Assembly: GCF_021730395.1 (NCBI RefSeq)
Contig: NC_069365.1
Location: 24,328,501-24,392,500, forward strand
DNA from: Mercenaria mercenaria
Lineage: Eukaryota; Mollusca; Bivalvia; Venerida; Veneridae
Length of the DNA: 64,000 nt
Direction of reading: 5' to 3'
This document shows, in pieces, positions 43,485-55,775 of the stretch. A program made the translations under genes and the position numbers. Numbering within the stretch: position 1 is the first letter of the stretch; each line of letters begins with the position of its first letter. A model generated the notes under the pieces. It worked only from the letters and a program-made list of their open reading frames with translations, was not told the origin of the DNA and did no database searches.

Positions 43485-44807
43485 TGCAAAGCAGGGTTCT
43501 CACTAGCAATTTCAAGTTGCAGTCCTGGGACTCCCAAAGCTGAAAAAGTTGCAGTCCCAACTAGACTGACCGACAGACTTTAACGTTTTGTCAAAACACA
43601 TGCCTCTGTTGTACTGTCAAATTAAGTGTAGACCGACACTGACATTTTGTAATCACAATTTCTTCACCCAAATATTGTTTTATTTAACGTCGCACCGACA
43701 CGATAGGTCATATGGCGACTTTCCAGCTTTAATGGTGGAGGAAGACCCCAGGTGCCCCTCCGTGCATTATTTCATCACGAGCAGGCACCTGGGTAGAACC
43801 ACCGACCTTCCGTAAGCCAGCTGGATGGCTTCCTCACATGAAAAATTCAACGCCCCGAGTGAGGCTCGAACCCAAATATTGTTAAGGTGAGATAAAATGG
43901 TAAAGACTAAATAGGTGAAAAATGCAATAAAAAATGAATGTAGGACATAATCACCCCTGGACAAACTACCCCCTTCCCCCTCCTGCTGTTTCTGATCTAC
44001 CTGGACAAAATCCCTCTGTGAAATTATCAAGGTGGACAAAATCCCCCTTGTGAAAATATCAAGTTGGACAAAATTCCCCTTGATAATTTTTTTCTTTACC
44101 TTAATTTTTATTTCAGAATGGAAACGTATATAAACATACAGTGAAAAGAAAATATATAAATAATTACTACTTCTATTTTAATACTTATTAAGAGCATAAC
44201 ATTAAAATATTTGGTCTAAAATACAACAAAAGAATGCACAGTGTGTCTATGATCAGCATAATGCTTCTTCAATAACATCAGCAAATTTGTAGAAAAATAA
44301 TCACGTTAAGACCACATCGACAGCGTCTTAAAATTACTCGGACATTCATAATTAAGCCTAATTATCACATTTTCTAAAAAGTTCTTTAAATAATTCTGCC
44401 TTGTAATTAGTACGTGAGAATACAATTGAAGTTACTTCAAACACTTCGTAATCCGTCGTTTACAATTAGCGGTTATCACCTTTGCACTCACGCCGACAAT
44501 CACATGTAATTGAGCTGATCAACATATGCCGCCTGTCTCACGGTGTAGTGGAAACGGACAACGCTGATTGGCTATACGCGGCAATTAATGATAAGCGAGT
44601 AACTCCGCCCACATATTTTTCTCTCGAGTCAAACCTTGTGTATTCGTAGGTTTATGTATTCAATTAATTTTCAAGATTTTAATGCTTGCGTCCCACTGCA
44701 AAAATGTGTGTCCGAGGACTCCTAAGCTGCAATAAACACGCGTATACTGGGACCAATTATGCGTACAGGGACGCCGATTTCGGCGTTTCCGAGAACCCTG
44801 TGCAAAG
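43485..44807. mobile_element. hAT-like non-autonomous element carrying a SINE
   Basis: The element is 43492-44800, with ends CAGGGTTCTC and GAGAACCCTG, flanked by TGCAAAG on both sides (43485-43491 and 44801-44807). The related sequence at 31.7 kb shows the uninterrupted site. No transposase frame. Inside are four copies of a roughly 33-bp phrase (TGGACAAAATCCCCCTTGTG) at 43957-44090 and a nested SINE. CAGGG termini and a 7-8-bp duplication suggest the hAT superfamily. Confidence 0.75.
43666..43883 (-). mobile_element. 5'-truncated SINE with 14-bp target duplications
   Basis: The body is 43680-43869, flanked by ACCCAAATATTGTT on both sides. It is the same family as the SINE at 27091-27361 but is cut at the B box, so the tRNA head is missing. 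It inserted into the hAT-like element. Confidence 0.88.
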
Positions 44808-45008
44808 GAAGAATCAATCATGTCTAGCATGGTAAGTTTAATTCAAGGGTTAAAATGAATGTTTATTGTAGTGAATGTATCGTGGACACAAAAACAGAAC
44901 ATAAAGCCTCCTGTACAATATAAGATTTGAGATATTATTTTTTTTTTCATACCTAATTTCAGACCTAAAGGCAATATAATTCTGTGAAATCGGTCTGCCT
45001 TAAGCAGT

Positions 45009-47689
45009 GTTAAGACGAATCTTGGACATTTCGACCCCAAGACATTTCGACCCCAAGACATTTCACCCCAAAATTTAATTTTCTTGGACAATTCGACCCC
45101 AAAGACATTTCGACCCCTCAGAAATAGTTGTATGTTTTCATTTTATATTTCTTCCATTTTGCATATTTTAGAAAATATTAATATATATAGATGTATATAA
45201 ACATTCTATTTTTAAATGAATCATACACAAACAACATGCCAGTGAATAAACTGCGCTGACCGGAAAGTTTATTATTGGAACTAATTGAATTATTTCTTCA
45301 TGTTTAATTTGATAATTTAAGAAGAAAATTTATTATGAAAAATCAGTTTTTAAAAGAATTATATCATGTTTATATATGAATATAAAAGCGTTTACTGCAT
45401 TTATTGCCAAAACACAATTAATGTCCTTTGAATATATGCGGCGTAACAAACACGTGCCTCTGATTAGTCCTGATAGAGTTTGATTGGATTATCACACCTA
45501 TTGATTATATCAATTAATCAGTATATTTGTAAGCAATACACGTGACAAATAATGTCTTACAAGCTTAAGGTAAGTGCAGTTAAGTATGATAAGCTTTAAT
45601 TTAATTTAAAAGCTAACAAAATTATGGCGATTGTTGTTCATCCACGAGTGCGCAAATTTCCCGTGCGCTCAACAAATTTTCAACTTCGTGTAAAAACGTG
45701 TTGTGCATTTTATTTTCCTTTTGTAAATTAATTATTTATTTGAGATATGATTGAATTCTATCATAAACCCTAAAAACACGATTTATTAAAGAAATACCTT
45801 TGTACATTAGAGAATCTAGGACATGGAAATTCCGAATGCACAAATTTCCAGTGCGCACGCCGATTTTCAATAATGTACAAGACATAACGCGCAAAAGTAT
45901 TTTAATTTCCTTTTAGAAAATAATAATTTATGATATATATGTTTGAATTCAGTCATAAATCACTTCAAAAATACCATTTGTTAAAGAAATACGGGTGTAT
46001 TTCGGTTATGGTAATTTCCCGCGTGGTCGCCGAATTTCAGTCTCTTATAAAATCATTTTGCGTTAAAGAATTTTATTTATCCTTCTGAAACTTACTGCCA
46101 GTATTATTTATATTATACACGAATGATTTCTGCAATAAACTCTACAAAAATACCATTTATTAATAAAATAATGGTGTATTTCGGTAATGGAAATTTTGCG
46201 TGAACATATTTTATTTTCCTTTCATATTTTATTCATTTATGATATATATGATTGAATTATTTAAAAAAAACTTCAAAAATACATTTAACTTACAAAATAC
46301 AGATGTATCCCGGTTATGGAAAATGTATTCCGGTGTATCCCGTTTTTTTAGGTGGATTCCGTTTTAAAGTGTGACCGAAATTGCTTGAAGTTGCTAAAAT
46401 CATACTTTTAAAATCATACTTTAAATCACGTGTATTTGCTAAAATATTTAATATAGAAAAAAGTAATACGGCTGCCACATTTTCTTTACAGATATGAAAT
46501 ATAATAATAATTTTTCCCCGTTTTTAACAGAACAGTACTCATATATTCTTATATTTTGCAGTAACGGGGATTTCGTATTTGATATTTTACAACTGGAAGG
46601 AATGTCGTTCATAGAAAAGAAAAGAGCAGTTTGTAAATAACAAAAATCATATTCTGTATTTCTGTAAAGCAAATACTTTATGTGTGCGTCAAAATCGCTT
46701 ACGAAAATAACATTAAATAATGTGTTGTTTAATTTCCTATTGTTTTCTTTACATTTTCGCCGAAATTAAAGATAATGTTGACACATGTTAATAAATATCC
46801 GATGTCACCACAATCGCTTAATTGGTTGTTAATTGCAATGCACACTGCAGATAAATATACACGTGCTGTATATCAACAAACAATTAATCAAGGTGTGATA
46901 ATTCAATCAAAAGATCATGTTTTTCTGATTATGATTTTAAATATCAATGTAATGAAGATGGTGACATCTTAAACTTCTTTGAGTTACATTATAATTATTT
47001 ATATTTGGTTGAAATAGATAAATAAAGAGGTATTAAAGAATGATGTGACTTTATTAAAGTTATTTTCATAATTAAAATCAGCGAAATCGGCCCATGATTT
47101 AAAAATCTTGTTTTTTTTTTTTAATATAGCCGTGTACCAAAATAGTCTTTAAGATGATTTGAAAATATAAATAAACACCAAGTATATGAGATAGATAATC
47201 GGAACGGTTTGTTCTTAAATTATTTACGTAATAAACGCGGCTGATACATAAATCCCGTTATTTTCGTTAATAAAAAAAAAATTATAAATGATGATTATTT
47301 CGTTATTGTGAGATAAAAATCACTCATTTCTCATACGAAGGCAGGTACTAATAATGAGCGACCTGTGGAGTTTCCACTTTTTCTATTTTAAGAAATTTGA
47401 AAAAGAATTTTAGAAAATAAAGAAATTTAGACAAATATGGCTCATTTTCGTAAATAAAAATCTTATTTTCGCGAAAATAACCGTATTTTAACATTTTAAT
47501 TGCTAATTAAGCATTATTACATTTTGAAATTGCTCAGTTATCTATAGATTAAAGCTTAAATATAATAATGACGGCATTCTTAGATGTTTTCAGGCATGTC
47601 CAAGGAGTTGGGGTTGAAATGTCTTAGGGTCGAATTGTCTCTTGGGGTTGAAATGTCTTGGGGTCGAAATGTCTTGCTAGCGTTAAGAC
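45009..47689. mobile_element. 2.67-kb TIR element with termini built from a 16-bp repeat
   Basis: The element is 45017-47681, flanked by GTTAAGAC (45009-45016 and 47682-47689). Both ends consist of copies of AAGACATTTCGACCCC, pointing inward in opposite orientations (45021-45117 and 47593-47676). An 8-bp duplication fits hAT and a few other superfamilies. The interior encodes no recognisable transposase and includes four to five degenerate units of about 180 bp at 45640-46340 (TCATAAA...TTCAAAAATACCATTTATTA, GGTGTATTTCGGTTATGG). Non-autonomous or eroded. Confidence 0.8.
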
Positions 47690-48256
47690 TACCATACAGC
47701 CAGAACGCAGGACTAGACACTTCCTTCTTTCTATGGAAATACAAGTCTCTGAAAATCTGATGTCGAAATAAGACTATTATGTGGATTTATAGAAAATAAA
47801 GAACAGCCGTATATTAGTATTATTAGCTGTGTTCACCCTCTACTCAAGCACTGCCCGTAAATCATCCGAACATTTTCCTATCCGATCTTGTATCATTTAC
47901 GCAAATTAACGTTCCGTGCATTAGGAACAATTTCTCTTTTTTTTACAAATAATTCCAGAAAGTTTTAAAATGGGAATATATTAATATACTTACCAGATTA
48001 TAAGATTTTGTTTAATTCAATTAAACTGTTTACGTCAGGCTCCTAGCACCTGTCACAACAGAACAGAGTTACTTCCCTTGTATTATGATAAATTCTGTCC
48101 AACTCTCCGTACCAAATTCACTCAAGGTTCAGTTCCTTCTTTATTTCATATAAACAATGAAATCTTGTTACCTCATTTTCAGTACTTTAGATATGAAAAC
48201 CATCATTTAGTATGACATGTCTTCTTATCAAAAATAGAAAAAAACTTTTTTTCATT
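47690..48256. other. Non-coding DNA
   Basis: No gene recognised. ACTTACCAGATTATAAG near 47992 gives a good donor on the minus strand and could belong to an unseen 5' exon, but nothing supports this further. Confidence 0.35.
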
Positions 48257-48347
48257 AACATGTTATGTTACATATTAACATGTTACGTTACATATTAACA
48301 TGTTATGTTACATATAAGAAAAACATTGACATGTTATGTTACATATA
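48257..48347. repeat. Short tandem repeat, 20-bp unit
   Basis: Three direct copies of about ATTAACATGTTATGTTACAT, then a longer spaced fourth copy with AAGAAAAACATTGAC. Confidence 0.85.
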
Positions 48348-48399
48348 AGAAAAATAATCTGTTTTGAAAAACACCACCCTCTGAAAATGCTCCCATGAA

Positions 48400-49960
48400 A
48401 ATCATAGTAATGGATTTTGGCGAAGGCTTTAACAAAGTCGATTGTAATCTTCTGGTATATGCTATCTAAATTTGGCATTGACAGAAAACAGTCGTGTGGA
48501 TTAAATCTTTCCTTAACAAAAGAACGATCACAAACTGTTGTTGTAAAAGGCCACCAATCAGATATTCTACCTGTGATGTCAGGGGTACCCCAAGGGTATG
48601 TCCTTGCACCTTGCCTCTTTCTAACTTATATCAATAAAGAGACAAACCATTGCTTTTCCCTATAAACTACATAACCATGAATTAACAAGAGCTGTCTCCG
48701 TAGGATGACACATGCCCCCGATGGCACTTTGAATGAATAGTTATGGCCGATGTTAGAGTTTAGGACCTTTGACCTACGGATCTGGGTCTTGCGCGCGACA
48801 CGTCATCTTACTGTGCCACACATTCATGCGTAGTTATTTTAAAATCCATGCATGAATCACAAAGATATGGACTAAACACGCCCATCAATGCACTATCATG
48901 AAATACGACCTTTAACGTCTAAGTGTGACCTTGACCATTGAGCTACAGACCTGGGTCTTGCACGCGACACATCGTCTTACTGTGCCATACATTCATGTGT
49001 AGTTACTTGAAAATCCATCCATGGATGACAAAGATATGGACCGGACACGCCCAACTATCATGAAAAATGACCTTTAACCTCTAAGTGTGACCTTGACCTT
49101 TAAGCTATGGACCTGGGTCTTGCGCGCGACACGTCGTCTTACTGTGGTACACATTCATGCCAAGTAATTTGAAAATCCATCCATCGATGACAAAGTTATG
49201 GACCGGACACGCCAAACTATCATGAAAAATGACCTTTAAAGTCTAAGTGTGACCTTGACCTTTGAGCTACGGACCTGGGTCTTGCGCGCGACACGTCGTC
49301 TTACTGTGGTACACATTCATGCCAAGTTATTTGAAAATCCATCCATAGATGACAAAGATATGGACCGGGCACGCCCAACTATCATGAAAAATGACCTTTA
49401 AAGTCTAAGTGTGACCTTGACCTTTGAAGCTACGGACCTGGGTCTTGCGCGCGACACGTCGTCTTACTGTGGTACACATTCATGCAAAGTTATTTGAAAA
49501 TCCATCCATCGATGACAAAGATATGGACCGGACACGAAAATGCGGACAGACCGACAGACTGATAGACCGACAGACCGACAGACAGACGGTTCAAAAACTA
49601 TATGCCTCCCTTCGGGGGCATAAAACTACAAATATGCTAATTATTTAGGTGTAACAATCAGTGAGTAAATCACACTTACAAAATGTATCATACAAGACAA
49701 ACAATTCCCTAAAATACATAAAAAGAAATGTTCAAAAAAATAATTTAAAAATTAAAGAAGTTGCATATAAAATATATGTTCACACACAACTGGAATATTG
49801 CTCAACTGCTTGGCATCCATGCAAAATAAGTCTAACATATGAAACTGAAAGAGTGCAGAGGGCTGCAGCCAGACACGTTCTAAACAACTATGACTGTAGA
49901 TCAAGTGTCACAGAAGGGACCATTAGGGATTGTATGTAGCAGTGCCATTATTTTGATATA
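48400..49960 (+). mobile_element. Jockey/CR1-group LINE fragment split by an array
   Basis: The left piece (about 48400-48665) encodes worn RT text ending in SGVPQGYVLAPCLFLTYIN, the RT motif before the catalytic block. The right piece (about 49640-49940) encodes NYLGVTIS, then KEVAYKIYVHTQLEYCSTAW and RVQRAAARHVLNNYD, the usual LINE C-terminal region. The FADD catalytic block that should lie between them is missing, and an array element (48686-49624) sits there. Reading frames are interrupted, so this is a dead copy. Confidence 0.8.
48686..49624 (+). mobile_element. Tandem-repeat element, about 165-bp units, with CCCCCGA ends
   Basis: It starts AACAAGAGCTGTCTCCGTAG and ATGCCCCCGATGGC; the end is ACTATATGCCTCCCTTCGGG then GGCATAAAA, so ATGCCCCCGA is inverted at the end. 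Four to five units carry GTGACCTTGACCTTTGAGC, GTCTTGCGCGCGACACGTCG and ATGGACCGGACACGCCCAAC. A GACCGACAGACAGAC run precedes the end. It inserted into the LINE fragment. Confidence 0.78.
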
Positions 49961-50944
49961 TATTTAATATGTTGTTTTTAATCTGTATAGTGTCTTTAAA
50001 CATTCACAGCTGACAAATTAGACATGACTAGTACTGATGACAGATATAGTGACATGTACTTTTGGGAGCTGTCATATGTTTTACTGGGTTTTAAGATTTG
50101 TTTGGATTGTTTGGATTCAGGTATTTATTTCTTTGGTTTGCAGTTTATTATTGCTTTGCCTAGATTGATTTGATTAAGTGCTGTTTCTTGAATAGCGGTT
50201 TTATTAATCCTATGCGCATTCTTCTGTCATTCTTGAATTGGCGCTTGTTTTTGTAATGGCTGATCTACGAACTGCCCCTCCATTCTTTTAACACTTTGCA
50301 TGAATATTCTGATCTTAACCTTACAGCACAGTTATACAGTTATTAGCAGTACACAGAGAACAGAGTTTGTTTGTGTGAGGATAGTTGTCAGAATGTAGGA
50401 ATCAGAGGGGTACTTGTGTTACACATAAGGTATGTCATGTTATGTTTTGTGTTACTTATATACATGTTATACATGTACGTAAATATGAAATATATTTAAG
50501 GTGTAATAAAGTATGTTTCTGTTAATATGTGATATGTTTAGGTTCTGCCAGATATATTGACCACTAGGCTGTGTAATGTTTTACCATTGAGATCTATGTA
50601 TTTTATATGTTTTAAAGGATATCTTGTAATGTATTTGTAATATACATGATGTTACATGTGATTAAGTAATTAATTAATGTGTCTATTACAAGTATGTTTT
50701 AATAGTATGTTAGATGTCATAATTATTGATATCTTTTGTCTGTATGATATCAGCATGATATCCTTTGATATCATTCATTTATTTATGATGCTTACATGTA
50801 TTTTTCAGACCCAACACTCTATTACAGTGTTTTCAAGTGTATTCCATATCCAAGAGAATGATGTATTTTTTGTATTATTGTATGATGGACAGAAAAGTAA
50901 TAAACATCTAGTAAACTACCACTGAGTTCAGTCGTGTGGTCCTA
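49961..50944. other. Probable LINE 3' region and flank
   Basis: AT-rich sequence after the LINE C-terminal frame, with several AATAAA-like signals (TAATAAAGTATG near 50504, AATAAACATC near 50899). No gene recognised. Confidence 0.35.
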
Positions 50945-51427
50945 CTAGATGTATAACATGTATCCGTCACTTGCATTTTGGTTTTTTTTTTTTGCATTTT
51001 CTAGCATTATTGTCAACGTCATATTAATTTTTCGATCACATATAGACATACCTTTTAGGTATGGGTACCGCAGTACAAGTGAAAAACATATATATGCTAA
51101 TGAAGCCCACATTTCAGGAATGCACATTCTTACGCCATCATTCTTTTCTAACATGAGATATAGGATCACAAAGAGAATTTTAAACATACACACAGCAATG
51201 CAGCGGAGTAGAAAAAATAAATAAAAGACGTTGATATTGCGGAAGGGCACGGGAGCGTGAAATGACCAGTTGCTGTATAATGTATCATCAGTTAAACTTA
51301 CAGATGCCTGTGATAATTGACTAAGCTCAGTGATGATCTGATCAAGAATGAATGCGAACCATAGACTTCGCACTGGCCATATAATGCAATGCTCCAGTTT
51401 GATGAAAAGAGCAACTACCGAAATCAC
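50945..51427 (-). CDS. Unrecognised 160-codon open frame
   Basis: An open frame with two hydrophobic stretches (YLFFLLRCIAVCMFKILFVI and MWASLAYICFSLVL). No domain is recognised, and there is no supporting start or splice context. It may be chance in AT-rich DNA. Kept only because it is the longest unexplained frame in this part. Confidence 0.15.
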   Translation of the reverse strand: MISVVALFIKLEHCIIWPVRSLWFAFILDQIITELSQLSQASVSLTDDTLYSNWSFHAPVPFRNINVFYLFFLLRCIAVCMFKILFVILYLMLEKNDGVRMCIPEMWASLAYICFSLVLRYPYLKGMSICDRKINMTLTIMLENAKKKNQNASDGYMLYI

Positions 51428-52559
51428 CTAATATTACTGTTTCGCAATCACACCGAGTCTGACCTTTTAGATGAAATCAAATTGCCTATAACAGGTATCA
51501 ACTATAATAAATTTAGTTTTAAAAAGAAACAATTAATCCTTAACATTTAGCCAGACTAACAACTATTAAATGCTAAATCATTTCTTATTTACACAATGGA
51601 AATAAAGGATTACTAATTTTTTGTTTCGGTGTCGGTGTGCATGCGATGTTGTTATTAATTTTAAATTACTAGTACTTCACATGTCGTTTTATTCAACAAT
51701 GTATTATGTATTTCTTGCCAAAATAAATCTATCTTTCTAACGCCTTCTCAGCTTCTAAATTAATACCTCTGTCCGCATTTACTTTACAATAAACATTTAT
51801 AGAGATAGTATGTTATAAGGAATTTATAAGCAATAACACAAATATACTTAAGATCTAATCAAAAACAAGAAAATAAAAGATTCCATAAGATCAAGAAAGC
51901 AACCTCATACAACTATAAACCCTACAGAAACGTATGCATATGTAAGTAAGTAAGTATTCGGGTCTTTGAAAGATAACAAAGATTTTAATGAGCTTTCGAG
52001 TCTTCTTCAGAAATACTATCAATGTTTAAAGTAACAAATGATGTAACGTCCGCTTAACAATAACGCTTTTCATATTAAACATAAATTAAAGTGAAAATAG
52101 ACAATGAGTACATTACCAACACATTTATTAATAAGGAATACATAGTATTGAACCGTCTTGGAAGGTTAATGACAGAAACACCACTTGGCAGCTTAAACTC
52201 CCTCATTCTTTATCCCGACCATGTTTCAAAGTTACAGCAAAATGTACGTTTTACTTTGACTGTCTTTTATGTATATATGCCTGCCGTTTCTGTAATGTAC
52301 ATAGGTTCATTGCAGCAGGAACGTGCTAAAGCATTTGCGGTCTTTGTCCCTGTTTTTACTTCAACTTCAACTTCAACTTTAAATTGCCGTAAAATCAATG
52401 CTGATTACACTTGACAGGCGCTTGTCAGGAGCAGTTATTAGTTTAAAAGATATGTTATGTGCATGGTGGTTAAAAATATATATAGTATATACATATATTG
52501 AGAAGATAAAAGATCTACAGGTCTAAGGTTAAAAACAGTATGCACAGGTCTACAGAGAG
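51428..52559. other. Non-coding DNA
   Basis: Near 51950-52015 a phrase TTTCGAGTCTTCTTCAGAAA resembles the tails of Penelope-like elements, but no coding part is attached. (CTTCAA)n lies near 52360. Confidence 0.35.
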
Positions 52560-55300
52560 CATGAGTCAAGTCTACCGACAATAATTAGCAGACTTGGACT
52601 TGACTGGACATATATTGGAAGACTGTTCCATATCCTGATGGTCCTTGGGAAGAAGGATGTAGAATGGGAGTTGGTCTTAGAATGTGGAATTAAGTACTTC
52701 AGATTTCTAGTACGGAGGAGGTGATGGGTATGCTACAAGGTTGGTTCTTATTTTACAGAACATGATCAGGGAGGCATGGTTTCTACGTTGTTCGAGCGTT
52801 TTCCACTTGAGAGTATTGATTATATCTGTTAAGCTACTGGTGTAACTGTAGTCATTTGTTGCATAACGGGCAGCTGACCTTTGGACCATTTCTACTTTAT
52901 TTATTAAATACTTCTGCCAAGGACACCAGACTGAAGAACTGTAATCTACCTGGGGACGGACGTAGGTTTTATATGCAATTTCTTTGACCTGTGCATTATT
53001 GGTTTTAACATTCCTTTTAATGAAGCAGGGGGTATTATTGGCCTTGGAGGTGATTTTATTAATGTGGGGCCCCAGTTGAGATCCTTACTTTTGGTGACAC
53101 CTAAGTATTTGGACTGATTTGCTTATTTAAGTAGGGTATTGTGTAACCTGTAGGGGTAAAGGATAGGTTTTCTCTTCCTATGTATCCTTAGGATCTCACA
53201 CTTATCAGGACTGAATTCCATGGCACAATCCTGTTCCCATAACTCTAATAAGTGCAAGTCATGCTGTAAGCTTTTTGCTGAAGACTGAGATGAGATGGTA
53301 AGGTAGATGATAGTGTCATCAGCGAACAGGCGGACCCTACTTTTGACACTATCGGACATGTCATTAATGTATGCAAGAAAGAGGCAAGAACCTAGGACTG
53401 AACCCTGGGGGCCCCTGAAAGAACTGGTAACCTATCTGAAGAAGCCTTCGACAAGAACTTGTTGTGACCTATTACTTAAAAATGGTTTAATAATCCATAA
53501 TATGACCTTGCTATCTATGCCTAAACGTTTAAGTTTGTGGACTATCTTATGGTGATCGACCTTGTCGAAGGCTTTGCTGAAATCCATAACAATGACATCA
53601 GATTGCTGGCCTAGGTCTAGGGAATCAGCAACTTCTTGTGTGAAACCTATGAGTTGGATCTCGCAGCTGTGTTTTACCTGAACCCATGCTGCTTTGGGTT
53701 GAGAATGTTGTAGGAGTCAAAGTAGGACATGATATTAGGCTATGTTCAAGGAGTTTGGATGCTATGCATGTAAGTGAGATGAGACGATAATTACAGGCCT
53801 TGGACTTTTTACCTTTTAACCGCATGTCTCCAATCATCGGGGACATTGCCTGTGTCCAAAAACAATTGAAATATGTGTGTAAGCATGGGGGCAACCTCAC
53901 TGTGCAGTTCCTTTAGTAACCTAAGGGAGATTTAGCCCGGGCCTGATACCTTATTTGGGTTAGGAACTTAAGACCAGTTAACAGTTTATCAACGCCCTGG
54001 ACTGTGATATCTATTGGTGTCATGGGTGGATGTAGGAGTTAGCTACTGCACTCTTTGCTTTGCAATTTGTTTAAGACTAAGGGGCTGGGGTTTGGAGAAG
54101 ACAGACTTAAACTGTTTGTTCAATATATTGGCCTTGGTAAGTGGGTACCATTATTGGGCAGAGGGGCGACACCACTGTTTTCTGTTTTGTTATGCTTGAT
54201 GAACGAATAAAAATATTTCTTTTGAACTGTGTTTGCGCTGTCGCTAAATATGACTGAGTCCAAGTATGACCCATATGCATTCCTTATTTTACTTTGGATG
54301 ACCATTTTGAGAGTTTTGAATGACTTGACATTATCTAGGTTCTTGGAAGTTGACCTTTTGATCTTTTCATAAAGTTTGTCCCTTTTCTTATTTAGTTTTA
54401 CGATTTCATGAGTAACCCAAGGGAGGTCTTGACGGGATTTGCTAAATCTTGATGGGATGTACTTTGCAACTAACCTATTTATTTCTTCCTTAAAACTATT
54501 TCAAGAGGTATTTAGATTAATGTGCTTACACTTGAGAAATTCCTCGGAGAACTGTTTTAAGTCCTTGAAATTTGACCAGTTGGCATTTTATATGACTTAA
54601 TGAGTCTTTTAACCTTGATTGGACGGCCTCTTTTTAGATTGAGTTCATGATGAACAATGTCATGATCAGAAGAACCTAAACTTGGGAGTGTTTGAATGTT
54701 GTGGAGAACAGAGTGATTTTTTGTGAGGTAGAAGTCAAATATGTTTTTTGTATCGAGTGGGGAGTTTGACCATTTGTTCTAAGCTGAAATTTGTGGGATT
54801 TTCGGTGAAAGACTCATACTTATCTTTGAATTTACATGTTTGGGTGGGTGACTGGATTTTCCAATCCATATTGGGAAGGTTATAATCTCCGAAAATTCAG
54901 ATGTGACTATTCTTAGGGATTTTGGACACTGATGTCCACAATTCATTTAGTGAATGTTCATCATTTTTATGTGGTTTGTCATATGATCAAACACATATGT
55001 CTTTTAGACCAGTGATGGAGATCTTCGACTTGGATCAAACTGTATTGCAATCAGTTTTTAGGTAGGGCTGGTCTTGACTTAGTAGCCCGTTGCTTACAGC
55101 AGGGAGGACACCTCCGCCTTTGAATATGACCTATCATCTCTGTAGACTGTGTAATTTAGACTGCTAGGGAAGATTTCATATGTTCTTTTTTCCGGTGTTA
55201 ACCAAGTTTCAGTCAGACAAATGACATCGGCCTTGGTTTGGGTGATAACTGACTAATTTAATAGCTAATTAGATTCATATAAGAGGCACAGGTAATTCTT
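52560..55300 (-). mobile_element. Decayed jockey/CR1-group LINE with endonuclease and RT
   Basis: Read on the minus strand from right to left: endonuclease text GDYNLPNMDWKIQ near 54880, LPSLGSSDHDIVHHELNLKR near 54670, a linker with RQDLPWVTHEIVKLNKKRDK near 54400, RT blocks near 53500-53900 with Phe-rich worn text, the catalytic VRLFADDTIIYL at about 53330, and the C-terminal RSAARYATNDYSYTSSLTD near 52850. All parts of an endonuclease-RT LINE are therefore present in order, but the frame is broken many times by stops and shifts. It belongs to the same group as the fragment at 48.4-49.9 kb. Exact ends are not visible. Confidence 0.85.
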
Positions 55301-55775
55301 TGTAAATGTGCACATGTTCTTATTCTGATCGTCAAGGCATACAGACACTAAACAGGAAAATGGCGTGAGAAAAATGGTTCTCACATAGGCCTAATTGCGG
55401 GTTCAAATAGTCCTTATGTTTTTTGTGCTTTGTAGAGCTATTTTCCTTACTTTCTTTCTTGCTAAAGTCACATGACAGATCTATGCTTTGCATGTAGGTA
55501 GTATTTTCATAATGAAATAATAACATGACAGAATTTGTCACGGAAACTTATATCATACTCCACCTCTATCCTCGAGGTACCAGTTTCAGTGACCCTGAGA
55601 GTACCACTGGGAGAATTAGGTAAATTCTTGGAAAAGAACTAGTCTCATTTATAGATTACTATATTGTAGCCTTTCCCCAATTCAGATGATGTAAAAAGGA
55701 GTGGAAAATCGTTCACAAAAATATGTGGTACAGTTTAACACAACCAATCTTGATCTGCCTAAGATATTTTCTGTG
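55301..55775. other. Non-coding DNA
   Basis: It includes a stretch near 55573-55600 (GAGGTACCAGTTTCAGTGAC) that resembles the terminal repeat of the next element. Otherwise featureless. Confidence 0.35.

Noticed and set aside
47986-48003. Donor site for a UGDH 5' non-coding exon
   Set aside because: The motif is good, but nothing else (promoter, transcript, distance) supports it.
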